Source of the DNA: CAYWPG01 sp964460035
GTDB lineage: Bacteria > Pseudomonadota > Gammaproteobacteria > Nitrococcales > AK92
Reading direction: 5' to 3'
DNA: 64,000 bases
Assembly: GCA_964460035.1 (NCBI GenBank)
Contig: CAYWPG010000018.1
Span: forward strand, 1 to 64,000
Numbering within the stretch: the stretch's first letter is position 1; every line of letters begins with the position of its first letter. The notes beneath the pieces are model-generated. The model was not told where the DNA came from, ran no database searches, and was given only the letters and a program-made list of their open reading frames with translations. Shown here piece by piece: positions 1-8,535 of this stretch. Position numbers and translations under genes: made by a program.

Positions 1-38
1 GTCACCGAGCCGCCTTGCGCGCTCTGTTCCGGCGTCAT
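1..38 (-). CDS. possible N-terminus of the next minus-strand gene (cut by window edge)
   Basis: Downstream of the bactofilin stop an ATG at 38 opens a frame reading M-T-P-E-Q-S-A-Q-G-G-S-V up to the window edge. A weak GGA lies about 12 bases before it. In Pseudomonas an M23 peptidase gene lies close to erpA, so a Fe-S carrier gene is possible here, but twelve residues are too few to identify anything. Confidence 0.25.
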   Translation of the reverse strand, partial: MTPEQSAQGGSV

Positions 39-70
39 CCGCGCTTTGTCCAGACGCGCATGGAGCGCAT

Positions 71-484
71 TCAAAATGCCAGCGTTCGCAACTGCGCGTC
101 GGCGCTTTCGTCGGTATTTGCCGCGGCCTCCGGTCCGCGTTCACGGCTCTCGCCGTGGAAACGGCCGCCCGGTGTGATAATAAGCATCTCGCTGTGGACT
201 TCGCCGCTCACCATCCCCGCCGGCAGGATCTGCAGCTTCTCGCAGACTACCCGTCCGCGCACGTGGCCTTTGACGACCACGCTGCGTGCGCACAGCGTGC
301 CTTCGAAGCTGCCCTCCGGTCCGACTGTCACGTCTTTGCCGCTATCGACCTTGCCGATCAAGATCCCGTCGAGCTGGAGTTCGCCGGCTGGTTTCAATTC
401 GCCGTCGAAGCGGGTTCCAGCAGCGATAACCGTTGTCCCGGTAGGGTCAGCCTTTGCTTTACCGCGGTTGCTAGAGAGTCCCAT
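71..484 (-). CDS. bactofilin (polymer-forming cytoskeletal protein, CcmA family)
   Basis: A 137-residue protein with the bactofilin layout: a short disordered N-terminus, a beta-helical core of regularly spaced Gly/Val repeats (about residues 18-110), and a loose tail. Bactofilins polymerise without nucleotide into membrane-associated filaments that position cell-wall enzymes. The ATG at 484 is chosen because AGGAG stands about ten bases upstream; an in-frame ATG at 535 lacks this. The first 91 bases lie inside the 3' end of the M23 peptidase gene in another frame, so the two are probably translationally coupled. Peptidase-bactofilin pairs are a known cell-shape module, the bactofilin localising the peptidase. 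Confidence 0.9.
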   Translation of the reverse strand: MGLSSNRGKAKADPTGTTVIAAGTRFDGELKPAGELQLDGILIGKVDSGKDVTVGPEGSFEGTLCARSVVVKGHVRGRVVCEKLQILPAGMVSGEVHSEMLIITPGGRFHGESRERGPEAAANTDESADAQLRTLAF

Positions 485-1386
485 TGCACCCGATTCTCCT
501 TTTCGAACAACGACTCGTAGTTGTTTAGATTCCATTCTATGAACGCAATTGGGTTGAGTCGGCGGTGAATGTGCCGTACTTCGTAATGAAGATGAGGCCC
601 GCTGCTCAGGCCCGTGTTGCCGCTGTATGCGATCAGGTCGCCCTTTTTGACGAACTCGCCGGCCTTTACCACGATACTGTCAAGGTGGCCGTAGTAGGTA
701 CTGAAACCCAGATTGTGCGCCAGAATGACGAGATTGCCCAGCCCGCTTTGCCTGTGGTACGCCGCCCATTCGACGACGCCGTCGGCGGTGGCGTATACCG
801 GCGTGCGCATGGGGGCGCGCAGATCGATACCTGCATGGAATCGCCGCTCGCCTTGCACCGGATGTGTGCGCCAGCCGAAGGAGCTGGTTATGCCGCGATT
901 CTCCACCGGATAACCGTTGGGGATGGTCTGCAGCATGATCATTTTTTCCATGGCCGTCTGGCTGGCGGCGTCCAGGCGGCTGCGGATGTCGATTTCGGGC
1001 GTGGGCTCCAGCCCGATCATCATTTCGATGCTGCCAAGCTCGTCCGCTACCTGAGCGAGCTCTTCGTTCTTGGCGTTGATGGTGGCGATTAGGTTCTTTT
1101 GCTCCTCGAGCAGCTTGGCATAGTCCGCTTGTACACGTTCGCGGCGTTCCTGCAACTGCGCGATCTCGTGGTTGAGGCTGCCGAGTTGGTAGTTGAGCCA
1201 GTAGATAAGTCCGGCCGCGATAAGCAGCGTCGCGAAGACCGCCAGCACCACTCCGAGCGCGTACGCCTTGGCGATCTGGCTCAGGGTGTAGTGCCGCGCG
1301 CCGCGGAAATCGGTAATGGTCAGTGTAAAACGCTCACGCACGGTAACGGTCCCGTTGCGGGGCGCATGCAGCGGCGCGCCCCTCAT
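394..1386 (-). CDS. M23 (LytM-type) metallopeptidase, membrane anchored
   Basis: A 330-residue peptidoglycan endopeptidase. It has a basic N-terminus, one transmembrane helix at about 41-63, a periplasmic coiled coil at about 66-120 and a C-terminal LytM domain at about 165-290. Zinc ligands are visible as His184 and Asp188 (HAGID) and His267 (HLH), with catalytic His234 and His265, so the enzyme looks active. The domain order resembles MepM/CsdA-type shape peptidases. Its 3' end overlaps the bactofilin start by 91 bases. A GTG at 1341 is an alternative start; neither candidate has a strong ribosome binding site. Confidence 0.9.
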   Translation of the reverse strand: MRGAPLHAPRNGTVTVRERFTLTITDFRGARHYTLSQIAKAYALGVVLAVFATLLIAAGLIYWLNYQLGSLNHEIAQLQERRERVQADYAKLLEEQKNLIATINAKNEELAQVADELGSIEMMIGLEPTPEIDIRSRLDAASQTAMEKMIMLQTIPNGYPVENRGITSSFGWRTHPVQGERRFHAGIDLRAPMRTPVYATADGVVEWAAYHRQSGLGNLVILAHNLGFSTYYGHLDSIVVKAGEFVKKGDLIAYSGNTGLSSGPHLHYEVRHIHRRLNPIAFIEWNLNNYESLFEKENRVQWDSLATAVKQRLTLPGQRLSLLEPASTAN

Positions 1387-1532
1387 TCTTGTTGTCGCAG
1401 GCTGTTGGGATGCCCGCGCCGTATTCTCGCCCGGTCGCCGTGAGCGGCGGGGACGGGCGGCTCGTTATTTGCTGGCAGCACCGCATGGTTGCGGTGCATG
1501 CGCCGGCGGCTGCTCTAGTCCGGCTTTAGCTG

Positions 1533-3413
1533 TTATCTGCGCGCTTCGAGTTCTTCCCAGCGCGCATAGGCTTCATCCAGAGCCTGTTCCGCCTCGGCCA
1601 GCTTGGCCTGAGCGCTCGTGATGGCGTCCGTCCCCTCACGGTATAGCTTGTCGTCCGCAAGAAGTTGATGCAAGTGTTTAAGTTCGGCCTCCAGTTCTTC
1701 GATACGCTGCGGGAGGGCCTCAAGTTCTCGCTGTTCGTTATAGCTTAACTTACGCTTCTTGGACGCGCTTGTCGGTTTTGGCGCTGGCGACGATGACTTA
1801 GCGGGAGTCTTGGCGACCGGCGCGGCCTCCGTTCGCTGGCGCAGCCAGTCATCGTAGCCACCGATATACTCGCCAATACGGCCGTCGCCTTCAAACACTA
1901 ACGTGCTGGTGACGACGTTGTTGATGAAGGTGCGGTCATGGCTGACGATTAACAAGGTCCCTCCATAGTCGATCAGCAACTCCTCTAGCAGGTCGAGCGT
2001 CTCCACATCGAGATCGTTGGTTGGCTCGTCCATTACCAGCACGTTGGCTGGTTGCGCGAACAGCTTGGCCAGTAGCAAGCGGTTGCGCTCCCCGCCCGAG
2101 AGCGCTTTCACTGGCGTGCGCGCACGCTCCGGCGGGAACAGGAAGTCCTGCAGATAACCGATTACGTGCTTGGGGTTTCCGTTGACGACGATCTTGTCGC
2201 TACCCTCGCCTACGTTATCGACCACTGTGGCGTCTTCCTTTAGCGTATCGCGCAACTGATCGAAGTAGGCTATCTCCAGCTTGGTGCCCAGCTTGATGCT
2301 GCCGCTGTCGGGTGCCTGACGGCCGAGCAGAACGTTGAGCAGGGTGGTTTTACCGGCGCCGTTAGGACCGATGATGCCGATCTTGTCGCCGCGGAGGATG
2401 GTGGTGGAGAAGTCGCGGATCAGCGGCCGGCCATCGTAGCTGACATTGATCCCTTGCGCCTGGCAGACGAGCTTGCCGGAGCGCTCGGCTTCCTGGAGCT
2501 GTATGCTGGCCTTGCCCTGCAGTTCGCGGCGCTGACGGCGCTGCTCGCGCAATGCCTTGAGCGCGCGCACGCGTCCTTCGTTGCGAGTGCGGCGAGCCTT
2601 GATGCCCTGGCGGATCCAGGCCTCTTCCTGCGCCAGCTTCTTGTCGAACAGGGCGTTTTGCCGCGCTTCGGCTTCGAGCTCCGCTTCTTTGCGTTCTAGA
2701 TAAGTCTGATAGTCGCCTGGCCAGCTGGTAAGCCTGCCCCGATCGAGTTCGACGATCCGCGTGGCAAGCCGTTGCAGGAACGCACGATCATGAGTGATGA
2801 ACAGCAAGGTGCCAGCGTAGCCTAGCAGGAAGTCCTCCAGCCAGCGGATCGAGTCTATGTCCAGGTGGTTGGTGGGCTCGTCCAGCAATAGCAGATCGGG
2901 CTCGCACACCAGCGCCTGCCCGAGCAGAACGCGCCGCTTCAGCCCCCCGGAGACTTCCGCGAATTCCATATCGGCCGACAGGCCGAGCCGGGAGAGAATG
3001 GTTTCCACCCGCGTGCGTGCTTCCCAGCCGCCGGCCGCTTCCAGAGCGTGCTGAACCTGCTCCAGCCGCGCGAGCAGTTCCGGGGTGTGGGCGAGCTGCT
3101 GGCTGATACTGTGGTACTGCGCGAGCAATGAACCGGTTTCGCCCAGCCCGGCGGCGATGACGTCGAATACCGAGCCTGACGTGGCAACGGGGACTTCTTG
3201 CGTCAGCCGGGCGATGCGCAGGCTTGGCGCCGTCTGTATGGAGCCGTCGTCTGGCGTTACTTCTCCCGCGATGACCTTCAGCAGAGTGGATTTGCCGCTA
3301 CCGTTGCGGCCGACCAAGCAGACACGCTCGCCGCGCTCCAGTGTCAGATCCACATGATCGAGCAGCGGCGGGCCGCCGAAGCTGACGCTGACGTTCTGTA
3401 GTCTGAGCAACAC
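1533..3413 (-). CDS. uup: ABC-F family ATPase Uup
   Basis: A soluble tandem ATPase of about 626 residues. The first nucleotide-binding domain has Walker A GRNGSGKST at about 35-43. A charged linker of about 80 residues follows, then a second domain with GPNGAGKTT near 349-357 and LSGGERNRLLLAK. The C-terminal 80 residues form the coiled coil that distinguishes Uup from EttA. There are no membrane segments; ABC-F proteins act on ribosomes, and Uup also on branched DNA. I chose the GTG at 3413, preceded by GAGG at seven bases. The upstream ATG at 3476 lies in the U-tract of the preceding gene's terminator, so it is unlikely to be used. Confidence 0.92.
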   Translation of the reverse strand: MLLRLQNVSVSFGGPPLLDHVDLTLERGERVCLVGRNGSGKSTLLKVIAGEVTPDDGSIQTAPSLRIARLTQEVPVATSGSVFDVIAAGLGETGSLLAQYHSISQQLAHTPELLARLEQVQHALEAAGGWEARTRVETILSRLGLSADMEFAEVSGGLKRRVLLGQALVCEPDLLLLDEPTNHLDIDSIRWLEDFLLGYAGTLLFITHDRAFLQRLATRIVELDRGRLTSWPGDYQTYLERKEAELEAEARQNALFDKKLAQEEAWIRQGIKARRTRNEGRVRALKALREQRRQRRELQGKASIQLQEAERSGKLVCQAQGINVSYDGRPLIRDFSTTILRGDKIGIIGPNGAGKTTLLNVLLGRQAPDSGSIKLGTKLEIAYFDQLRDTLKEDATVVDNVGEGSDKIVVNGNPKHVIGYLQDFLFPPERARTPVKALSGGERNRLLLAKLFAQPANVLVMDEPTNDLDVETLDLLEELLIDYGGTLLIVSHDRTFINNVVTSTLVFEGDGRIGEYIGGYDDWLRQRTEAAPVAKTPAKSSSPAPKPTSASKKRKLSYNEQRELEALPQRIEELEAELKHLHQLLADDKLYREGTDAITSAQAKLAEAEQALDEAYARWEELEARR

Positions 3414-3475
3414 TGGCGGGCCTCGATCGGTTGGAAAACGGGCCGCATTGTAGCGGCCCGGCGTAGGCACGGGCA

Positions 3476-3508
3476 AAGAAAAAGCCGGAGGGCATGCCCT
3501 CCGGCTCT
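3476..3508 (-). terminator. Rho-independent terminator of the RRM gene
   Basis: A near-perfect palindrome (AGCCGGAGGGC / GCCCTCCGGCT) lies just after the RRM stop codon. On the minus strand it is followed by TTTTTCTTT. It separates the RRM transcript from uup. Confidence 0.85.
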
Positions 3509-3532
3509 TAAGGGGTCGAAGCCGATCCGGTG

Positions 3533-3802
3533 TTACCAGCGCGCGCGCTGCGGACGCGGGGCTCGTTCCTGGGCTTCGTTGATGCGCAGGGTACGGCCGC
3601 CCATTTCCTTGCCGTTAAGCTCCTGAATGGCCTTCTGCGCGGCGCCGTCTTCCATCTCTACGAAACCGAAGCCACGCGGTCGGCCCGTTTCGCGGTCGGA
3701 GATTAACTTGACGGAGGATACCGCCCCAAATGCCTCGAACAGGCCACGGACCTCGTCCTCGGTCGCGGAGAAAGGAAGGTTGCCTACATAGATCGACTTC
3801 AT
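3533..3802 (-). CDS. RRM-domain RNA-binding protein
   Basis: An 89-residue protein that is essentially one RNA recognition motif. RNP2 (IYVGNLPFS) is at residues 4-12 and RNP1 (RGFGFVEM) at about 43-50, followed by a short Arg/Pro-rich tail ending in RARW. Bacterial single-RRM proteins bind single-stranded RNA and are often cold-induced, like the cyanobacterial Rbp proteins. It is monocistronic: its own promoter sits about 155 bases upstream and a terminator follows. The long leader carries a strong hairpin, which suggests post-transcriptional control. Confidence 0.93.
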   Translation of the reverse strand: MKSIYVGNLPFSATEDEVRGLFEAFGAVSSVKLISDRETGRPRGFGFVEMEDGAAQKAIQELNGKEMGGRTLRINEAQERAPRPQRARW

Positions 3803-4152
3803 ACTTTTGATTCACTCTCACGGCACTCGGCGGCTGCCGGCCGCCGAGCCTGTTACGGAAGGCGGCTGCGTGCCGGTATGGCGGCCCGCTCCGCGCCTTG
3901 TGGTCGCTGTCCCTCGGGTAGCGCGGGTAGTTCCTTTGCCGGCCGAGAGGGCGCAACCTCGGCCAGAATACGCTTACGGGAAGAAGAAGTGCAAATCAGC
4001 TTTTTTCTTTATGAAAACTGGAGCTTATAACGCCTGGCTATATGATCGATTGCGCCGATGCGGCAGCGCGGAAAGTACAGATTCCGTATAGTTGCGGGTG
4101 GCCGCACATCTGATGGCGGATGGCGGCTTGGATGTAATAGCGGGTGAATACG
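3803..4152. promoter_or_regulatory. divergent intergenic region: RRM promoter and leader
   Basis: On the minus strand TTGCAC (3989-3994) and TATTCT (3965-3970) are 18 bases apart. An A-rich stretch lies just upstream of them. Transcription would start near 3958 and give a 5' leader of about 155 nucleotides. A 9-bp GC stem (3826-3834 pairing with 3840-3848, five-base loop) sits 24 bases before the ATG. On the plus strand TATATG near 4039 is a possible -10 for srkA, without a convincing -35. Confidence 0.5.
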
Positions 4153-5133
4153 ATGGACGAGCAAATACCCTATGCGGGTTTGGGGCCGGAACAAGTGCTG
4201 GCGGCGGTGGAAAGCGCGGGCTTTTCCTGCGATGGCCGGCTGCTGGCTCTTAATAGCTATGAAAATAGGGTTTATCAGGTCGGCCTGGAAGAGGCCGCGC
4301 CGGTGGTGGCCAAGTTCTACCGGCCAGGCCGCTGGAGCGACCAGGCGATCCTGGAAGAGCACGAATTTGCGTTCGAGCTTGCCGACAAAGAAATACCGGT
4401 CGTCCCTCCGCTGGTGGTGAATGGACGGACATTGCACTACTACCAGGATTATCGTTTTGCGGTGTTTCCCCGCCGTGGCGGCCGCTGGCCGGAGTTGGAG
4501 GACAGCGACAATCGCATTCGGCTGGGGCGTTTACTAGGACGTATGCATGCCGTCGGGGCCAGCAGGCGGTTTTCGGCCCGGCCCAGGCTGAGTATCGAAG
4601 CCTATGCCGTAGAGCCCTCGCAGTACCTGTTGAGCGCGGGAGTCATACCCGAGGAACTGGTGCCGGCATATACCAGCCTGATCGACGACCTGCTGGTCCG
4701 GATGCGGGCCTGCTTCGCCCGTGCGGGCGATTTTCGAGAGATTCGCCTGCACGGCGACTGCCATCCGGGCAATATCCTGTGGACCGACGCCGGTCCGCAC
4801 TTCGTGGACTTGGACGATTGCCGTAGTGGGCCAGCCGTGCAGGATCTGTGGATGCTGCTTTCCGGCGAGCGCAATGAGCAGGCCTTGCAGCTCTCGGACA
4901 TTGTCGAAGGTTACGAGGAGTTTTTCAATTTCGATCGCCGAGAGCTGCATCTGATCGAGGCTTTGCGCACTCTGAGAATGATCCACTATGCTGCATGGCT
5001 GGCCAAGCGCTGGCACGACCCAGCGTTTCCGCAAGCGTTTCCCTGGTTCGGACAGCCGCGCTACTGGGAGGAGCACATTCTCTCGCTGCGGGAGCAGGCC
5101 GCAGCACTGGATGAGCCGCCGCTGCAGATCTGA
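4153..5133 (+). CDS. srkA: stress response kinase A (SrkA/YihE family)
   Basis: A 326-residue aminoglycoside-phosphotransferase-fold Ser/Thr kinase. Seen are the N-terminal NSYENRVYQV segment typical of SrkA, the catalytic loop LHGDCHPGNILW and the metal-binding segment FVDLDD. SrkA protects against envelope and oxidative stress, including toxin-mediated death, in enterics. The ATG at 4153 is preceded by GGGTG at a suitable distance; an in-frame GTG at 4144 adds three residues. The dsbA gene that often follows srkA is absent here. Confidence 0.9.
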   Translation: MDEQIPYAGLGPEQVLAAVESAGFSCDGRLLALNSYENRVYQVGLEEAAPVVAKFYRPGRWSDQAILEEHEFAFELADKEIPVVPPLVVNGRTLHYYQDYRFAVFPRRGGRWPELEDSDNRIRLGRLLGRMHAVGASRRFSARPRLSIEAYAVEPSQYLLSAGVIPEELVPAYTSLIDDLLVRMRACFARAGDFREIRLHGDCHPGNILWTDAGPHFVDLDDCRSGPAVQDLWMLLSGERNEQALQLSDIVEGYEEFFNFDRRELHLIEALRTLRMIHYAAWLAKRWHDPAFPQAFPWFGQPRYWEEHILSLREQAAALDEPPLQI

Positions 5134-5250
5134 ATCCGGCTGTCTTGGCAAGAGAGCTAGCCGGTGCCGCTCTCGTTGCGCCCGTCGGCCGCTTCCGAGC
5201 GGGCAGCAGGGGTAGCGCGGCTCGGGCTGTCCATTAATAGGCAAGCGAGT

Positions 5251-5991
5251 ATGGCGTCGAGTCCACTTGGTGCTGCTTCGGTCGTAGCTCTACAGAGCGG
5301 GGACGGGGTTATCGAGTACAGCCTGCGGCGCAGCCGTCGACGAACCCTTGGCTTGTACGTCTACGCCGACGGGCGTGTCGAGGTGCGCGCGCCGCTCAAT
5401 TGTGCGCAAGCGAGCATCGAGGCTTTTGTGCGCGCTCGGGCAGACTGGATTCGACGGCAGCGCGCTTACTTCGCTGCCCGTCCGCAACCTGTGCGTCCGA
5501 GTTTCGGCAACGGGGAAACGCATCCTTTCCTGGGTCGGCATTATCCGCTGCGCCTGCAGCGGGCAGCGCGCGCCCGTACCTGGCTGGAAGGCGGAGCGTT
5601 GCATGTACACGCTCCGGACATCGATCGGCCCGAGCAAGTCGAGCGGCGTCTGCTGCACTGGTATCGCCGGCAAGCCCAGGAGCTGTTCCCGCAACGTCTG
5701 GCGCTGGGCGTGAGAGCGATGCAGGGCTACGGTATCGCGATGCCCGAGCTGAAGATCCGGCGCATGAAAAGCCGTTGGGGAAGTTGCGCGCGACGGGGAG
5801 CGATCACACTTAATTTGGAGCTGATTAAACACCCGGTGTCGTGCATCGATTACGTTATCGCACACGAGCTTTGCCATCTGTTGGAATTCAACCACAGCCC
5901 CCGCTTTTATGCGTTACTGGATGCCGTCATGCCTGATTGGCGCGAGCGCCAGGCCGAGCTGAACCGCACAGGGAGTCGGGCCGTGGACTAG
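5251..5991 (+). CDS. YgjP-like zinc metallopeptidase (DUF45, WLM superfamily)
   Basis: A 246-residue protein. The N-terminal domain contains IEYSLRRSRRRTLGLYV and the C-terminal half the family block MKSRWGSC followed by VIAHELCHLLEFNHSPRFY. HELCH and the later His are the expected zinc ligands. The family is found next to helicases and restriction systems, but its substrate is unknown. The ATG at 5251 gives a typical length with about 20 residues before the domain. A GTG at 5164 would add 29 residues of low-complexity sequence and cannot be excluded. Confidence 0.85.
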   Translation: MASSPLGAASVVALQSGDGVIEYSLRRSRRRTLGLYVYADGRVEVRAPLNCAQASIEAFVRARADWIRRQRAYFAARPQPVRPSFGNGETHPFLGRHYPLRLQRAARARTWLEGGALHVHAPDIDRPEQVERRLLHWYRRQAQELFPQRLALGVRAMQGYGIAMPELKIRRMKSRWGSCARRGAITLNLELIKHPVSCIDYVIAHELCHLLEFNHSPRFYALLDAVMPDWRERQAELNRTGSRAVD

Positions 5992-6043
5992 CGATAAGGC
6001 CCTGCGTGACTCGGCGAAGCGGGGGAGGCAGAAGGAGGGGGGG

Positions 6044-8080
6044 ATGCGCCGTATCTGTGCAACGTTGATATCGGGTTGCTGCCTTGCTGTTGCCACCGCG
6101 GGCGCCCAGGAGCGGGCAGTGCTCGATCCGGTAATAGTGACCACTCCCAGGCTGGATGCCCACTTGCACGAGATGCCTGCCGCGCTCTCGGTGCTGGAAC
6201 TGCCGCTGTTGCAGCCAGCGGCGCAGGATTTGACTCTGGATGAGTCGTTGTCGCGCGTCCCCGGCGTATTCGCACACAACCAGTACAATTTCGCCCAAGG
6301 CGTGCGGCTGTCGATACGCGGTTTCGGAGCCCGCGCAGCGTTTGGAATCCGTGGCGTGCGCGTGCTCGTCGATGGCCTGCCGCTCACGCTGCCGGATGGG
6401 CAGACCCAGCTCGATGGGCTGGATTTGACCTTGGCGGATCGTATCGAGGTCGTGCGCGGCCCTTTTGCCGCAGCCTATGGCAATGCATCGGGAGGCGTGG
6501 TGCAGATCGTCACCCAGGAGGGCGGTGCCGAGCCGCAGGCGGTGCTGCGCGGCCAGCTGGGCGCTTACCGGCTGCGGGAAGGTGGGCTGCGAGGCGGCGG
6601 GGAGTGGCGCAACTGGAACCTGTTCGGGGGCGTGCGTGCGCTGCGCCTTGACGGGTATCGTGCGCACAGCGAGGTAGAACTCTACACCGCCTACGGCAAG
6701 ATCCGTCGTTCGTTCAACGACTCGGCGTCGCTGACTACCGTGGTCAATGTCTCCGAGCGCGAAGCCCAGGATCCAGGAGCTCTGACCCGCCAGGAGTGGC
6801 GTTCGGACCGTCGACAGGCCGCTCCCAATAATCTGCGGTTCGACGGCTGGGACCGCGCCAGCCAACAGCGCATAGGCTGGGTGTTCCGAGACAGCATGAG
6901 CGACGGTGACATTCTTACGGCCAGCGCTTATGTCGGCCGGCGCGATTTCGCCAACCGGTTGCCGTTTGCCGCTGGTGGACAAGTCGAGTTCGAGCGCTTG
7001 TTCGGCGGGGTGGGGCTGCAGTACAGCTTGGAGAGGGGGCTGTTTTCGCACGACAATCGGCTCGCGTTCGGTGTCGACATACATCACCAGCGCGACGATA
7101 GGCAGAATTACAACCAGGCTCCCGGTGGCGTGCGGGGCGAGCTGGTGCTCGATCAGGTTGAAACCGCGGTCGCTGCCGGACTGTATGCAGAAAGTCAGTT
7201 GCGGCTCGCGCGGGCATGGCGCATGACCTTGGGCGCGCGCTATGACAATGTCCGCTTGGAGGTGGAGGACAATGTCGCCGTCCAGAGCGACGCATCCGGC
7301 AGTCGTACGCTGGAGCAGTGGAGCTGGTTGGTGGGGCTGAGCTACGGGTTTGCCGCAGGGCATCATCTGTACGCCAATGCCGCGACCGTTTTCGAGACGC
7401 CCACGACGAGCGAGCTTGCCAACCCCGCAGGGCGCGGATTCAACCCCGATTTGGATGCCCAGACAGCCGTCAACTACGAGCTAGGGGTTAAAGGTGTGCT
7501 GGGCGCCGGGGTCGATTACAGTGTCGCGCTGTTCGTGATCCGCCTTGACGATGAGCTGGTTCCGTACGAGCTAGGCGGCCGTAACTATTTCGAGAATGCC
7601 GGCCGCTCCCGCCGCGAAGGGCTGGAGCTGGGCGTTGACTGGTGGATCGCGGATCCGTTGCGGGTCAGCCTCGCATATACCTATGCGGACTTTCGGTTCG
7701 AGCGCTTTCGGCGGGAAGTCGACGGAGAAATCGTTGCCGATTATGGCGGCAATCGAATTCCCGGCATACCGCGTCAGCATGGGTTCGCCGAGCTGGCATG
7801 GGACGGCCAGCGCTGGTTTTGGAGTCTTGACGGGCGCTATGCTGCGGGCATGTACGCCGATAATGCGAACGAGGAGCGCGTTGGCTCTTATCTGATAACC
7901 AACCTTCGCCTTGGCCGTCGCCTGAACGTTCTTGGCGGGCAATGGGAGTTGTTTGCGGGCATCAACAATCTGCTGGATCGCAACTATCCGGCCAACGTGC
8001 GCATCAACGCCCGCGAAGGACGCTACTATGAACCGGCGCCCGAGCGGCATTGGTTCGCGGGGCTGGAAGGACGCTTCTAA
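6044..8080 (+). CDS. TonB-dependent outer-membrane receptor, PqqU/YncD-like
   Basis: A 678-residue receptor with a signal peptide (about 1-21, ending AGA), a plug domain at about 30-155 and a 22-strand-type barrel ending in Phe. The plug contains the run RLSIRGFGARAAFGIRGVR, then VDGLPLTLPDGQ and EVVRGPFAAAYGNASGGV. This wording closely matches what I recall of E. coli YncD, recently named PqqU, which imports the cofactor PQQ. The start is supported by AGGAGGGGGG directly upstream. Substrate assignment is inference; no siderophore or PQQ gene is adjacent. Confidence 0.85.
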   Translation: MRRICATLISGCCLAVATAGAQERAVLDPVIVTTPRLDAHLHEMPAALSVLELPLLQPAAQDLTLDESLSRVPGVFAHNQYNFAQGVRLSIRGFGARAAFGIRGVRVLVDGLPLTLPDGQTQLDGLDLTLADRIEVVRGPFAAAYGNASGGVVQIVTQEGGAEPQAVLRGQLGAYRLREGGLRGGGEWRNWNLFGGVRALRLDGYRAHSEVELYTAYGKIRRSFNDSASLTTVVNVSEREAQDPGALTRQEWRSDRRQAAPNNLRFDGWDRASQQRIGWVFRDSMSDGDILTASAYVGRRDFANRLPFAAGGQVEFERLFGGVGLQYSLERGLFSHDNRLAFGVDIHHQRDDRQNYNQAPGGVRGELVLDQVETAVAAGLYAESQLRLARAWRMTLGARYDNVRLEVEDNVAVQSDASGSRTLEQWSWLVGLSYGFAAGHHLYANAATVFETPTTSELANPAGRGFNPDLDAQTAVNYELGVKGVLGAGVDYSVALFVIRLDDELVPYELGGRNYFENAGRSRREGLELGVDWWIADPLRVSLAYTYADFRFERFRREVDGEIVADYGGNRIPGIPRQHGFAELAWDGQRWFWSLDGRYAAGMYADNANEERVGSYLITNLRLGRRLNVLGGQWELFAGINNLLDRNYPANVRINAREGRYYEPAPERHWFAGLEGRF

Positions 8081-8113
8081 CAAGGCGTGCCATGCCGCTA
8101 GGTCTGGCGGTGG

Positions 8114-8139
8114 AAAAAAAGGGCCGCCTGGAGGCGGCC
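8114..8139 (-). terminator. Rho-independent terminator reading leftward
   Basis: GGCCGCC (8122-8128) pairs with GGCGGCC (8133-8139) across a four-base loop. The seven A residues at 8114-8120 are a U-tract only on the minus strand. It therefore terminates a minus-strand transcript, not the TonB receptor message. Confidence 0.75.
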
Positions 8140-8211
8140 ATGAGCGCATGGGTGCTGGAAGCGGTTAAGGTGTATGTGCGGCGCTGGAGGTGAATTCGAG
8201 ACGGTTTGGCG

Positions 8212-8427
8212 TCACGGTTCGCCGCACTCTCCAGTCGTGACTGGGTCTTCTGTCTCCAGCTTTGCGAGGTAGTGATAGGTCAGGACGCTCAAGCTCGCAA
8301 AGACAAGCCAGGCGTACGTAAGCGGCTGCGGCCCCTTTTCCGGGTTTAGCAGGCGATGGCGCCGCCCTGGATCTGCTACATCTTCATGTGGGGATGTGGC
8401 GGCGCCAGTGCAAGGTGCGGCAGCCAT
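8212..8427 (-). CDS. hypothetical small single-pass membrane protein
   Basis: A 71-residue frame starting at ATG 8427, with ACGGGG three bases before it. It contains one plausible transmembrane helix (LTYAWLVFASLSVLTYHYLA) followed by an acidic tail with no known motif. The main support is positional: a minus-strand terminator lies about 75 bases beyond the stop, with no other minus-strand gene between. It could also be chance coding within the typA 3' region. Confidence 0.35.
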   Translation of the reverse strand: MAAAPCTGAATSPHEDVADPGRRHRLLNPEKGPQPLTYAWLVFASLSVLTYHYLAKLETEDPVTTGECGEP

Positions 8428-8535
8428 TAGCCCCGTTGCCCGCGTCCGTGAGGATGGCCGTGCGCGGACCGAGCGCGTTGGTAGGCATATCGTGTGGACC
8501 TCCGCGCCCGGGCGGGTCATTGGCGCTCGAAAGAG

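Noticed and set aside
5927..7366. 479-codon open frame opposite the TonB receptor
   Set aside because: It lies entirely antisense to a well-supported receptor gene in GC-rich DNA and has no recognisable protein family.
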